NCBI GenBank assembly: GCA_030770425.1
Contig: JASJFT010000045.1
Location: 1 to 64,000, forward strand
Length of the DNA stretch: 64,000 nucleotides
Direction: 5' to 3'
Origin: Darksidea phi
Taxonomy: Eukaryota > Ascomycota > Dothideomycetes > Pleosporales > Lentitheciaceae
Below, piece by piece: positions 12,833-25,183 of the stretch. A program made the position numbers and the translations under genes. Numbering within the stretch: position 1 is the stretch's first letter; every line of letters begins with the position of its first letter. The notes beneath the pieces are model-generated. The model saw only the letters and a list, made by a program, of their open reading frames with translations. It did not search any database and was not told the DNA's origin.

Positions 12833-15800
12833 GCGACGTCTATAGGGCTTCCGATAGTCTATTAGACTAAAGCGGAGAGAAGAGTTAGATAAAAAGATAA
12901 TAGAATTAGAAGTTTTACTACGACCCTAAGGCTTAATTAATAATACCTAGATATAATAAATACTAGATACTATAAATAGATATATATAGGCTTAGAATAA
13001 TATAATAGTATATTAGATAAAGTAATTAGGGTAAGTAATAATAGTATTATAAACTAATACTAGATAATAATAAGAGATTCCTAAAAGAAAGACGTTTAGC
13101 TAGAATATTTTAAAAATTCTAGTAAAAGAAATTATAGAGAATCCCTAAAAGGGAAGTATATAGCTAGGATATTTAGAAATCTTAGTATAAGATTAAGAGG
13201 GGGGTAGTATAATTATATAACTTCCTATTAGATCTCGTTTATTAATAAAAAGAGAAAAAGAATATAATAGAGCGAGCCGCTAGTACTACGATATAGTTAT
13301 CGGGTTAGAAGGTTAATACTAATATTAATAGATCTAGGTAAAATAATAATACTAACTAGCTTATAGAGGTAGAGAAGGTATATAAGAGTAATATCTTTTA
13401 AAAGGTTAAGGGTACTAGATATACCCTCTTATTATTATTACTATACTTAGTTAAAACTTTATTAGTTAATATTTAAGATAGTACTAGCTAGCTTTAAATA
13501 GTTATCCTTTAAATACCCCTAGTTAAGTAACTAACTACCCCTTAAGTAAGAAGAAAACTCGTTTAATAAAAGAAAAGAAAAGATCTCTAAGGTTAAAGAC
13601 TTATTATTTATTAATATACCTACTAGTACTTTAGAGTAAGACTAACCTAAAAAAGAAAAAAGTAAGAAGAAGAATAAGAAGATAAAGTATAATTAGAAAA
13701 AGAGACGTTTAATCTAATTAATTTAGGAGGAACTAGAAAAGAAGAATATCTAAGAGAGTTATTAGCCTCGTATTAAAGTTAATAAAGTTAGCTTAAATAA
13801 TAGCTCTAAAAGTAAGAATAAGTTAGACGATAATAAAAATAATATAATAGACTATAAACTTTACTACTTAGAGCTCTAGAAGAAGAAGTCTAAAAAACTA
13901 TTAATACTAATATTTAATCTACTAATTCTTAGAATAGCTACTATTTTAATTATAGACTAATTCTAGTAACTAATTAATAAGAGAATAAACGTCTATTTTC
14001 TATTTTTACTACGTAATTCTAATATACTATTATTTACTAATATAGATATTATATAATTCTTAGAGGACTACGAGTTTAGTATAAATAGAATAGAGTAAAA
14101 TAAATAGAATAAGAAGAAGTTTCTTCTTTATTTCTATAATTTATTTTAGAGAGTATATATTATTAAGATATATTATTATATATTCCTAGTATAGAGTTAG
14201 ACTATATTTAAATCGATACTCTAGAAGGAATATACTAGTAGAGATATTAGATAATAGAAAACTACTTATACCTTTCTTAAATTATAGCTAGTAAAGGTCT
14301 ATTAGTTACCCCTTCTACTTAATAAATACTATTACTAATTCTTAATATATAGTAGTAGAGCGTTAAATTAATTATAGATTATAGAGATTAAGCTTAGATA
14401 GCTATTCTTTAAAGGATTAAAGTATAATAACTAGATAATAATTATATTTAGTATAGATAAGAAGTACTAACTAGTTAATAGAAATATATATTCCTTTAAG
14501 TTAAAGAAGATATACTAGTACCTCTAATTATTATATAAATAGGAAGAAGTTATACTTATACTAAGTCTAGATACTAGTCTAGTAGCTAGCTAGCTAGCGC
14601 GTAGAGAGATCGAAGCTTATACTAAATAGTAGCTTCTCTACCTAGTTAAGTTTATATATCTTTAGTAATAGAAGCTTATAGTACTATTAAGAAGATTAAT
14701 AATAATTACTTAACTATTATTTAATTTTTAGATTAAATAGCTCGTTAATAGTATAAAAGGATTAGTTTTAACCTAGTAGTAGTTTAATATTTAATAATAG
14801 AATACCTTTATAACCTAATTAGTATTTATATAAGAGAATAATTATTACTATACTTTCTATAAACTAGTCAAACCTATTCTTTATCTTAAATATAATAATA
14901 AATTATATATAAGCTCTTATAACTAAATATAAAATCTAAAGATAAACGTATAAATAATTAGTAATTAGAAGTTCTAGAAGATAGGGTATATTATCTATAG
15001 CTTAATAGACTATTAGATCTAAGGATACCTCCTATAGAAGAAACTCTTTAATAATAGCTAGTATTATAAGAAGAAGAATAAGAAGACTAGTTAGTTCGAA
15101 TAGTATTATAGTCTATATTACCTTTATAAAGAGAAGCTTCGTAGTTAAAGACCTTATACCGTCCTTAATAATATATAGAAGTACCTTATTTCCTAGATAA
15201 TAGAGTACTATAGGGTAATTAATATAGAATTAATAAGACTATTTACTAATATAAAAGGGCTCGATAGGAAGAAGAACTACCTAGTAACTAGTAATAACGC
15301 GAATATTATTAAAATAGTAAACGATACTACTAATAATAGGTTATTAGCCTTTAAGAAGAAAGATTTAAAGAAGGCTATAGCTTTCTATTATATATTATAG
15401 AAATAATTAGTAATTAAAAGTACTAAAGTATCGTTAATAGAAGTAAATAGTATTAAGATAAGAGACTAAAATCGTCCCTTTATAGTAGCTAATAAGGTAT
15501 TAGGTAACCGTATTATAAAGTCGAAGCTAAAGGTAAAGATTAAGAATATTAGATCTATTAATCTTCTAGTAGAGAAGGTCGACGAGATAGAATAATATTA
15601 ATAAGCGATTAAAGAATTCTATAACTCTATTCCTATACTTAATCTAAATAAAGAAGTTATAATAGATATAATAAGATAATCTTTAGATTAAAGAGTAGTA
15701 TTAGAAGTCTTAAGTTTATAGACTATTTAAGTAAACTAGAAATCTTAACTAATTATTAAAAGGAAGTTACTAAAGATAGTAATTATATAGATACCTACTA

Positions 15801-18800
15801 ATAAAGAGTTAATACGTATAATTTAGTAACTAATAATAAGTTTAATTCTAGCTACTACCCTTTAGTAGGAAGTCTATAGGCTAACTATAGCTATACTATT
15901 ATCTTAAGACTAGGTTATTAATACTACGTTAAAGCTTCTTTACGTAGTTAAGTAAGTAAGAAGCTATAGTTCTAGTAGTAGATTAGAAGAGATATATACT
16001 ATAAATAGAAGAGAAATAGTAATAGATTTAGATCTATTTATATTAATAAAGCTTTAGACTTTATACCTATACTTAGCTTAATAAGTTAGAGAGGTACTTA
16101 AAGTATAAGTAACTTAATACTATAATATTTAAAGAACTAGAGATAGGTATAATAATAAGTTAGATTATATTATAATAGATAAATATAAATATCTTAAAGG
16201 CTAGCTTAGAGTAATAACTATAAAATCGAAGATTCCTATTTATTAGATTACTATTATAGGTAACCTTTATAAAGTAATTCTTAATAGTAGTATAAAGTTA
16301 AATATAATATATCTCTCTACTACGCGAGCGTTAAATATCTATATTTAAAATAAAGACTAAGGTTATCTCCTACTTAAAGAGTATACTAGAATAGTTACTA
16401 CTAATAGATTAGTAGACGAGTACGTAGGAATAGCCTATAATATTTTAGTAATAATTAGTACTATTATTATATCTACTTATTTTAAAGTTATAAAAAATAT
16501 TTAAAGATTATTAATATTAGGTACTTCCTAGTATATAGCTATACGTTTAAAGATAAAATTTACTCTAATAGATTATTATTACTATAAAATTACTATATTA
16601 GACGAGTAGAAAACTATCTCTTTTCTTAGATTAGATTTATTCCTAATAGTAAATTATAAAGTAGATAATAACTCTTTAAGAAAAGTCTAAGGAGTATATC
16701 TTTTAAAATAGTATATTTCCTATTTTATTAATACTTAGAACTTTAATCGTTAGAGAATTAAAAGAGGTCCGATAGAGATATAGAGAGTAGTAGTAATACT
16801 AATTTAGATAACTTAGATAACTATAATTATAGTACTAATAAAGTAAAGATTAAGGATATATTAGCTTTTACTAAAGCTAATACTATCGACTTCCTATTAG
16901 AAGAAGAGGGTACTAAAGTAGTAGAAGAGGATAAAGAGAAGAAGGGGAAGGAAGAGAAGGAAGAGAAGGATAAAGGGAGGATAGAAGTACTAGTACCTTA
17001 ATAATAGACGACTAGTAGAGGAGTAGATAGAGTAAAGGTATTAGAAGTATTAATAATTAGTCGATATTAATAATATTTTAAATAAAGTAGATTAATTTAT
17101 TTAGATAGCTATAATAAGAAGTTAGATTAAGATTTAGGTTCTAATATTAAAGTTAAGTAAATACTTTTAAAGATAAGCTAGTATACTATAAGAAGAAATT
17201 AGTACCCCTAATAGTAAGATAAATAAGTTAATACTCTTTATAAGATAGTTAATAAGAAGGTCTAACCTATTAATAAGTCCTACGAGGATACTAAGATAGA
17301 CTTTAGAAGGAAGAACTAGAGAAAAAGAGCTATCTAATAGTAACTTAAGTACGCGTTACTAAAGAGGATAAAAGTAAATATATTTAATAGAATCTTTAAG
17401 TCTAGGTATATAGACTTTCTAAGAGGTTAATAGTTAATATTTAGCTAGATAAAGGAGATATATATTAAAAAGGATTTTTAATCTACTAAAGTAGAGCTTA
17501 TATATAAGCTAATATACTATTAGAAGGCTACTTTAGTATAGGATTTTTCGAAGATAATAACTATTTATTCTAATATAATACCTTTATATTAGATTTAAAT
17601 AGTATCTTATAAAGTTTAATAAATAAAAGGCTTTTAATACCCTAAAAGGCTTAAACTAATTATTATTTAAATAATCTACGAAAGAATCGTCTAAGATACT
17701 CTTAAGATATATAATAATTAATATTATAACCTATAGTTTCTAATATCTAAGAAGAATAAAGACTACTAATTAATTAATAATACTTAAATCTTAAATAGTT
17801 TTACTAAGAGGGACGTAAATCTTCTACCTTCTACTAATAAGTTTTTAAAGTAGCTAGCTAGGAGAGCTATCTATTTACTCTTTAATCTATTCTTAGATTA
17901 TAATTAAATACTACTTTATATAAGCTTAAAGGATAAAATAGCCTTCTAAACTTCTATTAGATTAGTAAGGTAATATACTATTCTAATAAATATAACTAAT
18001 TTAATAGCGACATTTTAAAGAATAGTAATAAAGATTCTAGAGAAGTACTTTCCTAATATATTACTATTTATTAATAATATTATAGTAGCTAATCCTTCTA
18101 GTACTTATAGTAAAGAAGAAGTATTACTTAAAGTCTACTAATATATATTCGAGTATATCTAAAAACTAGATATAGTAATAGTAGATATTAAGTATATAGA
18201 GGTAATAATATTAGATATAAAGTCTTATTAAAGAGTCTTCTAACTAAATATTATAGACTATAAAGTAGGTATTAAAGGATAATTTCCTAATAATAGTAAG
18301 ATAGTAAAGATCTAGAACTAGCTAGAATATAGAAATATTAAGAAGATTTAATAGTTTATTAGAATCTATATTTACTATTAATAATAGATCTTTTACTTCT
18401 CCTTTAAGGTAAAGCTCTTATTCTAACTACTTTATAAGAACGTTAAATAAATATAAAAAGAGTTTTAAAGAGAAGTTATAAAAATCTTAAAGGTTAATAT
18501 TATATTAGTACCTACTTTAGTAGTACTAGATATTAAGTTAAAACGCCGAGTCTATCTATATATAAACGCTAGTTAATAAAATAATAAGATAGTACTTAAA
18601 TAGATTAAAAAGGATAATCTTTAATATCTTATTAGATTTAAAAGTATACTATAGTCTAAGGCTAAATTAAAGTAGTATTCTACTAAGTTAGAATATAAGA
18701 TAGTACTTTAAGTATTAAAAAAGTTTAGTCTATACCTCTATAGTACTTAATTTACTATCGAGATAGATACTAGTATCTTAATTATATAACTTAATTAATT

Positions 18801-20700
18801 ATTTACTAATCTTCCTAAATTAGTAATAAATTAATAGCTAGCTATAATTCTACTCTAGAACTTTAAAATTTAATATAGGCCTAAGAAGAAGAATATAATT
18901 ACTAATATCTTATTAAGATATTCTTAGCTAAAAGAATAGGTTTAACTCTAGGAAGAAGAGGAAGATTTAGAACTATTTATAAACTATATTATTAATAAGT
19001 ATAATAAATTAACGGGAGTCTTCTCTATTACTAATTTAAGGATCCTTAATAATAGCTATTTAAATAAATTAAAAAAGATTACTTACTTCCTATATATAAT
19101 ATATAAGTCTAATAGACTATTAAGAAGTAAAAAAAGAAACTAGATAAAGGCTACGTAGACCTTCTTTATAAAAGATAGCTACCTTTTTAAGAAGTTAACT
19201 TAGAATCTAGTTATTTAATAGGTAATTAATAACTCTAATATTTAGAAGACTTTAGTATAGGAAGTTTATTAAATACTATACTATTAGGGTATCTAAGGAA
19301 TATTTATAGTAATTTAGTATTAGTTTTAGTAAAAGAACTAGTTTTAAATAGTAGTAAAAGAGCTTCGGAGCTACCTTAAGTATTAATAGAAGTAAGATAA
19401 TAAAATAGAAGAGATATTTAAGATTAATAACCCTAGGGTTATATAGAATTAATAGACTATTAATATTACCTATATACCTATTAGTAAAGGAGGAGTTTAG
19501 TTCTTTATAGTTACGCGTAAATATCTATTAGAATAGATTAAAGCTAGAGTTCTAAAGGATACTATATTTAAAAATATTATAAAGTTTATCTATTAGGATA
19601 TTATTTACTAATAGAAAGTATTCTCCTAGCTAAGCGTTAATAGAGGGTCTAAGAATAGATTAGTAGTTAAAGTACTAGTTAAGCGCTATAGAATATATAG
19701 AATCTAGACTTCTTTATATAATTTAAAGACGTAAGGCTTAATTAAGAGAGATTACTAACTACTAATTATTATACTAGTAAAGCTACTAGGTTACTAGTTA
19801 AAGAACCTATTATTAGTACTATAGACTAATAGAGTAACGGTTTAATACTTAACTAAGTATATATTAGCTAAGCTAGTAATAAGGATTTAATCTATTCTAC
19901 TAATTAAACTTAGTCTAGAATTATAGTAGATACTTTTATAGAATAAGATAGTTTTAACCTCTAATTTACTTATACTCCGAGTAAAATAACTTAAGTAGAA
20001 GGATAAGAAACTAGTAGAAGTAATTAGACGTATCTAGTAGTATAGGCTTAAGATAACTAATTAATAAAATTAAGTAAAAAGTAATTAAAGTAACCTAGTA
20101 ACTAAAGATTTAATTCTTATTTAGGATATTATTAAAGCTAATAATCGATTAGTAAAGTAGAAGTTTAATAATAGGTAGCTAGAACCTTATTATATAGTAG
20201 AGGCTAGAGTAGAGTATTTATACTATAGGCTTATAGAGCTTAATAGGACTCTATTTACTTATACTACGTATAGTAATTAGTTAAAGTAGTTCTATTAGAA
20301 GGATTCTAATAATAAGGCGATAGAGATATAGGGTAAACTAAAGCTAATTAAAGAGAATTTATTAATTAATAATTATTATTTAATACTAAGAGCTCTAAGG
20401 TATAAAGAAGTTAAAAAGCTAGATAAAGAGTACCTAATAACGCGAACGTAAACTAATTAAGCGAAGTTCCCTATAATAGAAGTACCCTTAATATAAAGAT
20501 AAGCTTTATTACTAAAAGTTATTATCTAATAAGCTATTACTAGACTAGAGATTAAAGAGGTAGAATATTAAATAACTAGTAGCGAATTAAGAAGTAGCGA
20601 CGAAGAGTAATTAATTAAAAAATAATTAATTTAGTTAAGAAGGGGTCGTAGGTCTTAAGCTATAATTAGAATTATTTATTTATTTTAATTTCTTAGTTTT
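12833..20700 (+). mobile_element. Second Ty3/gypsy element, different lineage, RIP-degraded
   Basis: Reading through stops on the plus strand gives a reverse transcriptase at about 17,820-18,160. It has LFLDYN near 17,880, KDKIAF, then LLFINNIIVANPSST around 18,061-18,105; the active site is FINN at 18067-18078 (canonical FIDD). RNase H follows with VYLYINAS near 18,550, then an integrase-like stretch at about 19.4-20.3 kb. The FIDD-type motif and spacing differ from the YLDD chromovirus to the left, so this is another lineage. The upstream 12.85-17 kb probably held gag and protease but motifs were not confidently readable. Boundaries are approximate. Confidence 0.75.
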
Positions 20701-20759
20701 TATTTCCTATTATTATTATTGTAAACCTAGCGGAGAAGGATTATTAGTAATAAGAAAGA

Positions 20760-22250
20760 AATAAATTAAAAAGTAAGATTTTAAGAACTATAAGCTAATT
20801 TATAGAAATCTAAAGACTATATAAAGATACTAGAAGCTAGATATAAGAAATTATAAAGAGAAGAACTAAGAGCTAATTACTAGTTAAAGAAGTAAAATCT
20901 AGAAAACCTATATAATCTAAGTAGTAGTAGTACTATTACTATTACTATAGCCTCCGTTACTACTATAGTTACTATAATAGATATTCTTAGAACTCTTATT
21001 CTTATCTTTACTCTTATTCTTATTCTTAGATAACTAATAAGGAATTATTAATATATTAGAATCCTTTAATATCTTATTAGTAGTATAAGCTATAGTAGAT
21101 AAGTTAGACTAGGTATATAGGTAATTAGGATTTAAAGATAATAAATAGCTAGACTAAACTAAAGAACTATTATAATACTAATTCTAGCGCTTATATTATA
21201 CTTAGAGCTCGTACTACTAATACTAATATTTAATTAACTCGCGTTACTCTTACTTAATATTATTAAAGCTATCTTAATTAGACCTAAATAATTATTAAGA
21301 ATAGTTAGAAAACTAAAGACGAAAGTATAGCTTAATCGACTTAATTCTAATAGACTTATTAAGAAGTTAGATTATAAAGTAGTATAAAAGAGAGCTTAAA
21401 GAAGAGTCTAATTAAAAGCCTAGTTAAGAGTCTAAAGGAGAGCTACTAGTATAAGAGCTAGTCGGAGAAGTTTAAGAAGGAGGATAGTATAGCTACGTCT
21501 TACTTAGGTCTATAATATTACTAAGATCGATCTTAATAAGTAGACGCGTAGTACTAGTACTATCTAGTTTAATAGATTAGTAAGTAAAGGTAAAAGAAGA
21601 AAATTAAAAATAACTTATAGAATATAAAGTAGAATCTTAAATTCCTATTAATAATATAGTTAGTATAGAATTTTTAGACTATTAACTATTTATTCTATTA
21701 AACTTACTAATAGCTAGTCTAGATCTTATTAGCCCTTAGATTAGTATATTAACCGTAAACTAGGCTATTCTTACTATTATAGCTTCTAATCTAAGTAGTA
21801 TAATAGTATATACTAGTCTAAATATTTTATAAATAGAAACCCTACTAGATTCTTAGACTAAAGAACTTATAGACTATTATACTACCCTCTATAAGAAAGT
21901 TAGTCTTTCTAGTAATAGTAAGATTATATTAAGCTATATACTAGATAGTATTAATATATAAAATAACTCCTAAAGAGATATCTTAATACTTAATTTTATA
22001 GAGATAGTAGCTAAAGTTAACTTAAAAAGCTCGATTAATAATTTAATTAGTCTATAGAGTTACTATAGGAAAAATTAATATAAGTATTAATTAATTAGAA
22101 AGAAAGAAAACTTATATTACTTTAGAATAGTAGTATTAGTTATTATTAATAGATAGTTATAAAGCTAAGATTCTTAATTATCTTTCCTACTACCTAAGGG
22201 CTAGTTAGGAGGCTATTAGCTACTACTACTACTACTAAAGGCGCCTATAG
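20760..22250 (+). mobile_element. gag-like retroelement fragment
   Basis: The plus strand reads as a Lys/Leu/Glu-rich, probably coiled-coil-forming stretch at about 20,800-20,930, followed by Ser/Thr/Val-type low complexity and a longer region without recognised pol motifs up to about 22.2 kb. Position and composition suggest the gag end of another LTR element, possibly non-autonomous. This is an inference; no zinc knuckle was convincing. Confidence 0.35.
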
Positions 22251-22300
22251 TGGTACTACCTATAGATAGGTTAATAGCTATACCCTTAGAAGTTATAACT

Positions 22301-23174
22301 AAAAGGAGAAGTAAGAGACTTAGAGGCTAAGAAGGTTAAAGATTAAGAAGCTAAAGGCTCGAGAGGCTATTAGACTAGTAGATAAGAAGAGTAGCTATAA
22401 AGAGAAAGTTAAAGAGTCTAAGAGAGTATTAAAAGAGGTCTTTTATATATATTTTAACTAGCTACTAGTTATAAAGAAATTAAAGTAAGAGTATTTAAAA
22501 ACTTATCTATAAATATTATTATAAAGTTATTAAGTAAGAGTTTAAGAACTATATAAAGATAAGAAAGTCTATTAAAAAGTTAAAACTAGATTAGAGATTA
22601 ATTAGTTTTATAATAATATATTAAACTAATTAGAGAAAGTTTACCTTTATAGTTATACTAACTTACTATTAAAGATTCTAGGTAGAGAGAGGTATTAAGA
22701 TTAGGCTATAGCCTATTTACTAAAAAGAAGGAAAATAAGAGGCCTACTAATAGCTTCTTAAGACTATTTAAAGGCGGAGATTACTTAAAGGAGGATCCTT
22801 AATAGACTAGTAGTAGGATTTACTATTAATAATATACTAGTATTATATAAAGTTACTCGATTAGGTAGTAGAGCTTAAGGGGGCTAAGCTCTTTTTAGTT
22901 AGGAAGGAAAATATAGTATAATAGTAAAGGGAGCCTTTCGATCGAGCGTCGAAGGCTTAGGTAAGTAGCGAAATATTAGACCGGGCTCTAAAAGGGTATT
23001 ATCTAAGAGAGTCTTTAGCTAGTATTCGTTATCTATCCTATTATATAGTAGATAGAAGAAATAGTTTAATTTAACTAATTTTTAGCTACCTATTCTTTTA
23101 ACCCTTCCCTTCTATCCCTCCAACTACGGGTTATAAGCTCCGCTACTCTATCTCTAATATACCCATATACTATA
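22301..23174. repeat. Repeat family R, copy 3 (about 0.87 kb)
   Basis: Collinear with 3918-4771, beginning GGAGAAGTAAGAGACTTAGA and ending CATATACTATA. Its right end is less mutated (CTATCCCTCCAACTACGGG retains CpA), so it is the best-preserved copy in the window. Confidence 0.65.
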
Positions 23175-23240
23175 GTACTAGTATCTAATAGTAGAGGTAG
23201 AAGTATATTAGACCCTCTTCGATCCAAATATACTATATAG

Positions 23241-23310
23241 TTGGGAAGGGAATCGAACCCTTAACCTTTAGCGGAATAAGGATGACTTACCATCGGACCG
23301 AAGTACCCAA
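23241..23310 (-). tRNA. tRNA-like sequence, possibly Arg (CCG), doubtful as functional
   Basis: On the minus strand there is a perfect T arm (AAGGG, loop TTCGATT, CCCTT), a D-loop-like GATGGTAA, and an anticodon arm CCTTA-TTCCGCT-AAAGG placing CCG in the anticodon position. The termini TTGGG and CCCAA pair, extending outward by at least one more pair. However, the spacing between the acceptor strand and D arm is several bases too long and one anticodon-stem pair is A-A. A tRNA pseudogene or tRNA-derived element is therefore as likely as a working gene. It sits in a GC-balanced island that escaped RIP. Confidence 0.42.
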
Positions 23311-23470
23311 CGATTAGAGCGACGAAGAACCGGAAGGAGATTTGCCAGGCCTCCAGCCCTATACGGAACTTCTTCTTTCTTTACGAGGATCCTAAGGTAC
23401 CTCTAGACGATTAAACCTTAATCCGAAGAGATTTCCTAGTACGCTCTACCCGTAGGCGCTTCCCTACCTA
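23311..23470. other. Unmutated island beside tRNA-like sequence
   Basis: About 160 bp of balanced composition containing CpA and TpG, between RIP-degraded repeat R and a RIP-degraded copia fragment. It is probably original single-copy chromosomal DNA. No coding potential is seen. Confidence 0.5.
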
Positions 23471-23479
23471 CTTATAATT

Positions 23480-25042
23480 ATAAATTAGTTTAATCTTAAA
23501 TTAAGGTAATATAATATTTTTATAACCTTTTTTAATATAAAGTTTAAGAAATATATATATATAATAATACTTAATAGCTTTAAATATAATAATAAAATTC
23601 TTAAGGTATTATATATACTTTATAGTCTTAAAGAAGTATTATTACTATAATATAATAAGTTTAAGAAAATACTAAATTAACTAAGACTTTAGAGAATTAA
23701 GGGTTTTCTATATATATATATAAATAACTAGCTAATACTATTTATATACGTTAATAACGTCGTTATAGTTTATTACCTATAAAATATAGGACGTTACGAG
23801 CTATTTAAGATAGCTCTTATAGACTATTATAATATTAAAAAGTTAAATATCTTAAAGTAATATTTAGATATATATATACTTTATAATAGAAAGAAATACT
23901 AGATTTAACTTATATAGAATACCTATATTAATAAAGTAGTAGAAGAGTTTAGTATTATTTATAATAGGTATATATCTTATAAAAGTACTTATACTAGTAA
24001 ATTAGATAGATAGCTTAATAAAGTAGTTTAATAAAGCTTATATAAAATATTATTAATAACTTATTAATTATTTAATATATCTTATTTAATAAATATATAT
24101 TAACCTAACTCGTACTTATAGCCTATTAATCTCTTATCTTATAAATCTAAAATAATAGTATTTAGCCCTAATTAAGTATATTTAGTACTATATAATAAAG
24201 ACGAAGTATTATACTTTATAAAGAATAGTTATATAATATAATAAAGTAGTTAAGTATAATATAGTAAATAGGGAAATAACTAAATAGTTTAAAATTATAA
24301 GTAATTTCTTAGATATAGTAGATATAGTCTTTATTAATAATATCTATACTTATCGGAGTAGCTAGGGCTACCTATTTTAGCTCTTTAGTATAATTATTAA
24401 TTAGAAATTAACTTATTAATATACTATTACTAAGAGTATAATTAAAGTAAAACTACTTATTCTTAATCTTACTAGCTTAGAGATAGCTAAGTAGTTAAGA
24501 CTATTTAAAGGACTTAACTTTAAATTTAATAAAATACCTATTATTTAATACGATAACTAATAAACTATTAATATTATAATAAAATAAGAGGAAAAGCTTA
24601 ATATTAAGCTTAAATATATTAATATCTATTAGAATTAGATTTAATAGGAGGTTACCTAGGGCTAACTTAACGTATAATAACTACCTATCTCTAAGATACC
24701 TACTAACGGATTTACTAAGATTCTTTTAAAATAAAAATATATATAATTTATAAGATAATTAGATCTTATTAAGATTAAAAGCTTAATTAAATAGGTTAGC
24801 TTTATAGGTAGTAGGTACCTCTAAGCTAAGGGGGTATATTACGGCTATCTACTTAATAGAATACTTTAGGACTCTATTTAATAAGGAGGTTCCCTAAAAG
24901 TAACGATTAATACGGTAATATTAAGAAAATAGGGAAACGTTTAATTAAACCTAGTCCCTAGGTAGTCTATACCAGGGACCCCCTCTGTATAAATAGCTAG
25001 GTACTCAGTTTGTATAGAAATCAGAGCACTCAACTTCCTAAC
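23480..25042 (+). mobile_element. Ty1/copia element, 3' part of pol plus LTR
   Basis: The plus strand reads IYVNNVVI at about 23,744-23,770 (YVNN at 23747-23758, canonical YVDD of copia reverse transcriptase). It continues to RNase H with a former EAEW-type segment near 24,475 and the typical end IPTNGFTKIL near 24,697-24,730 (canonical PTxDxLTK). A purine tract CTAAGGGGG at about 24,826-24,834 precedes a TATTACGG start (originally TGTTACGG) of the 3' LTR at 24837. The 5' half of the element is absent. Confidence 0.8.
24837..25042 (+). repeat. 3' LTR of copia element
   Basis: It starts TATTACGG after the polypurine tract. Its second half (from about 24,950) keeps normal GC, a TATAAATAG box at about 24,988 and ends near CCTAAC. 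The first half is RIP-mutated and the second is not. The end is approximate. Confidence 0.6.
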
Positions 25043-25183
25043 TGCGCGCCACGTGACACTTCCACTAGGGCAATTACTCAATAATCGGAATAACACCAAA
25101 TCTTCGCGATCTCTGTGGGGTGCAAACTCATCAGAAACCGAGGAGCCAGTACTCGCGCAATTCTTCAACATGGGGCGTATCAT

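Larger units (their letters stand above)
1..24950. repeat. RIP-mutated transposon block
   Basis: The block is extremely AT-rich. By eye only a few dozen CpA or TpG dinucleotides survive, while CpG and TpA are common. This is the expected result of repeat-induced point mutation (CpA to TpA on both strands) rather than of CpG deamination. ATG codons are almost eliminated and no open frame of 60 codons exists on either strand. Protein-like remnants of LTR retrotransposons can still be read if in-frame TAA/TAG are treated as former Trp or Gln codons. The block starts before the window and ends abruptly at about 24,950 inside a copia LTR. Confidence 0.93.

Noticed and set aside
3918..23174. CRISPR-like or satellite array from the recurring repeats
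   Set aside because: The copies are dispersed retroelement parts of 0.3-0.9 kb, not short regular repeats with spacers.
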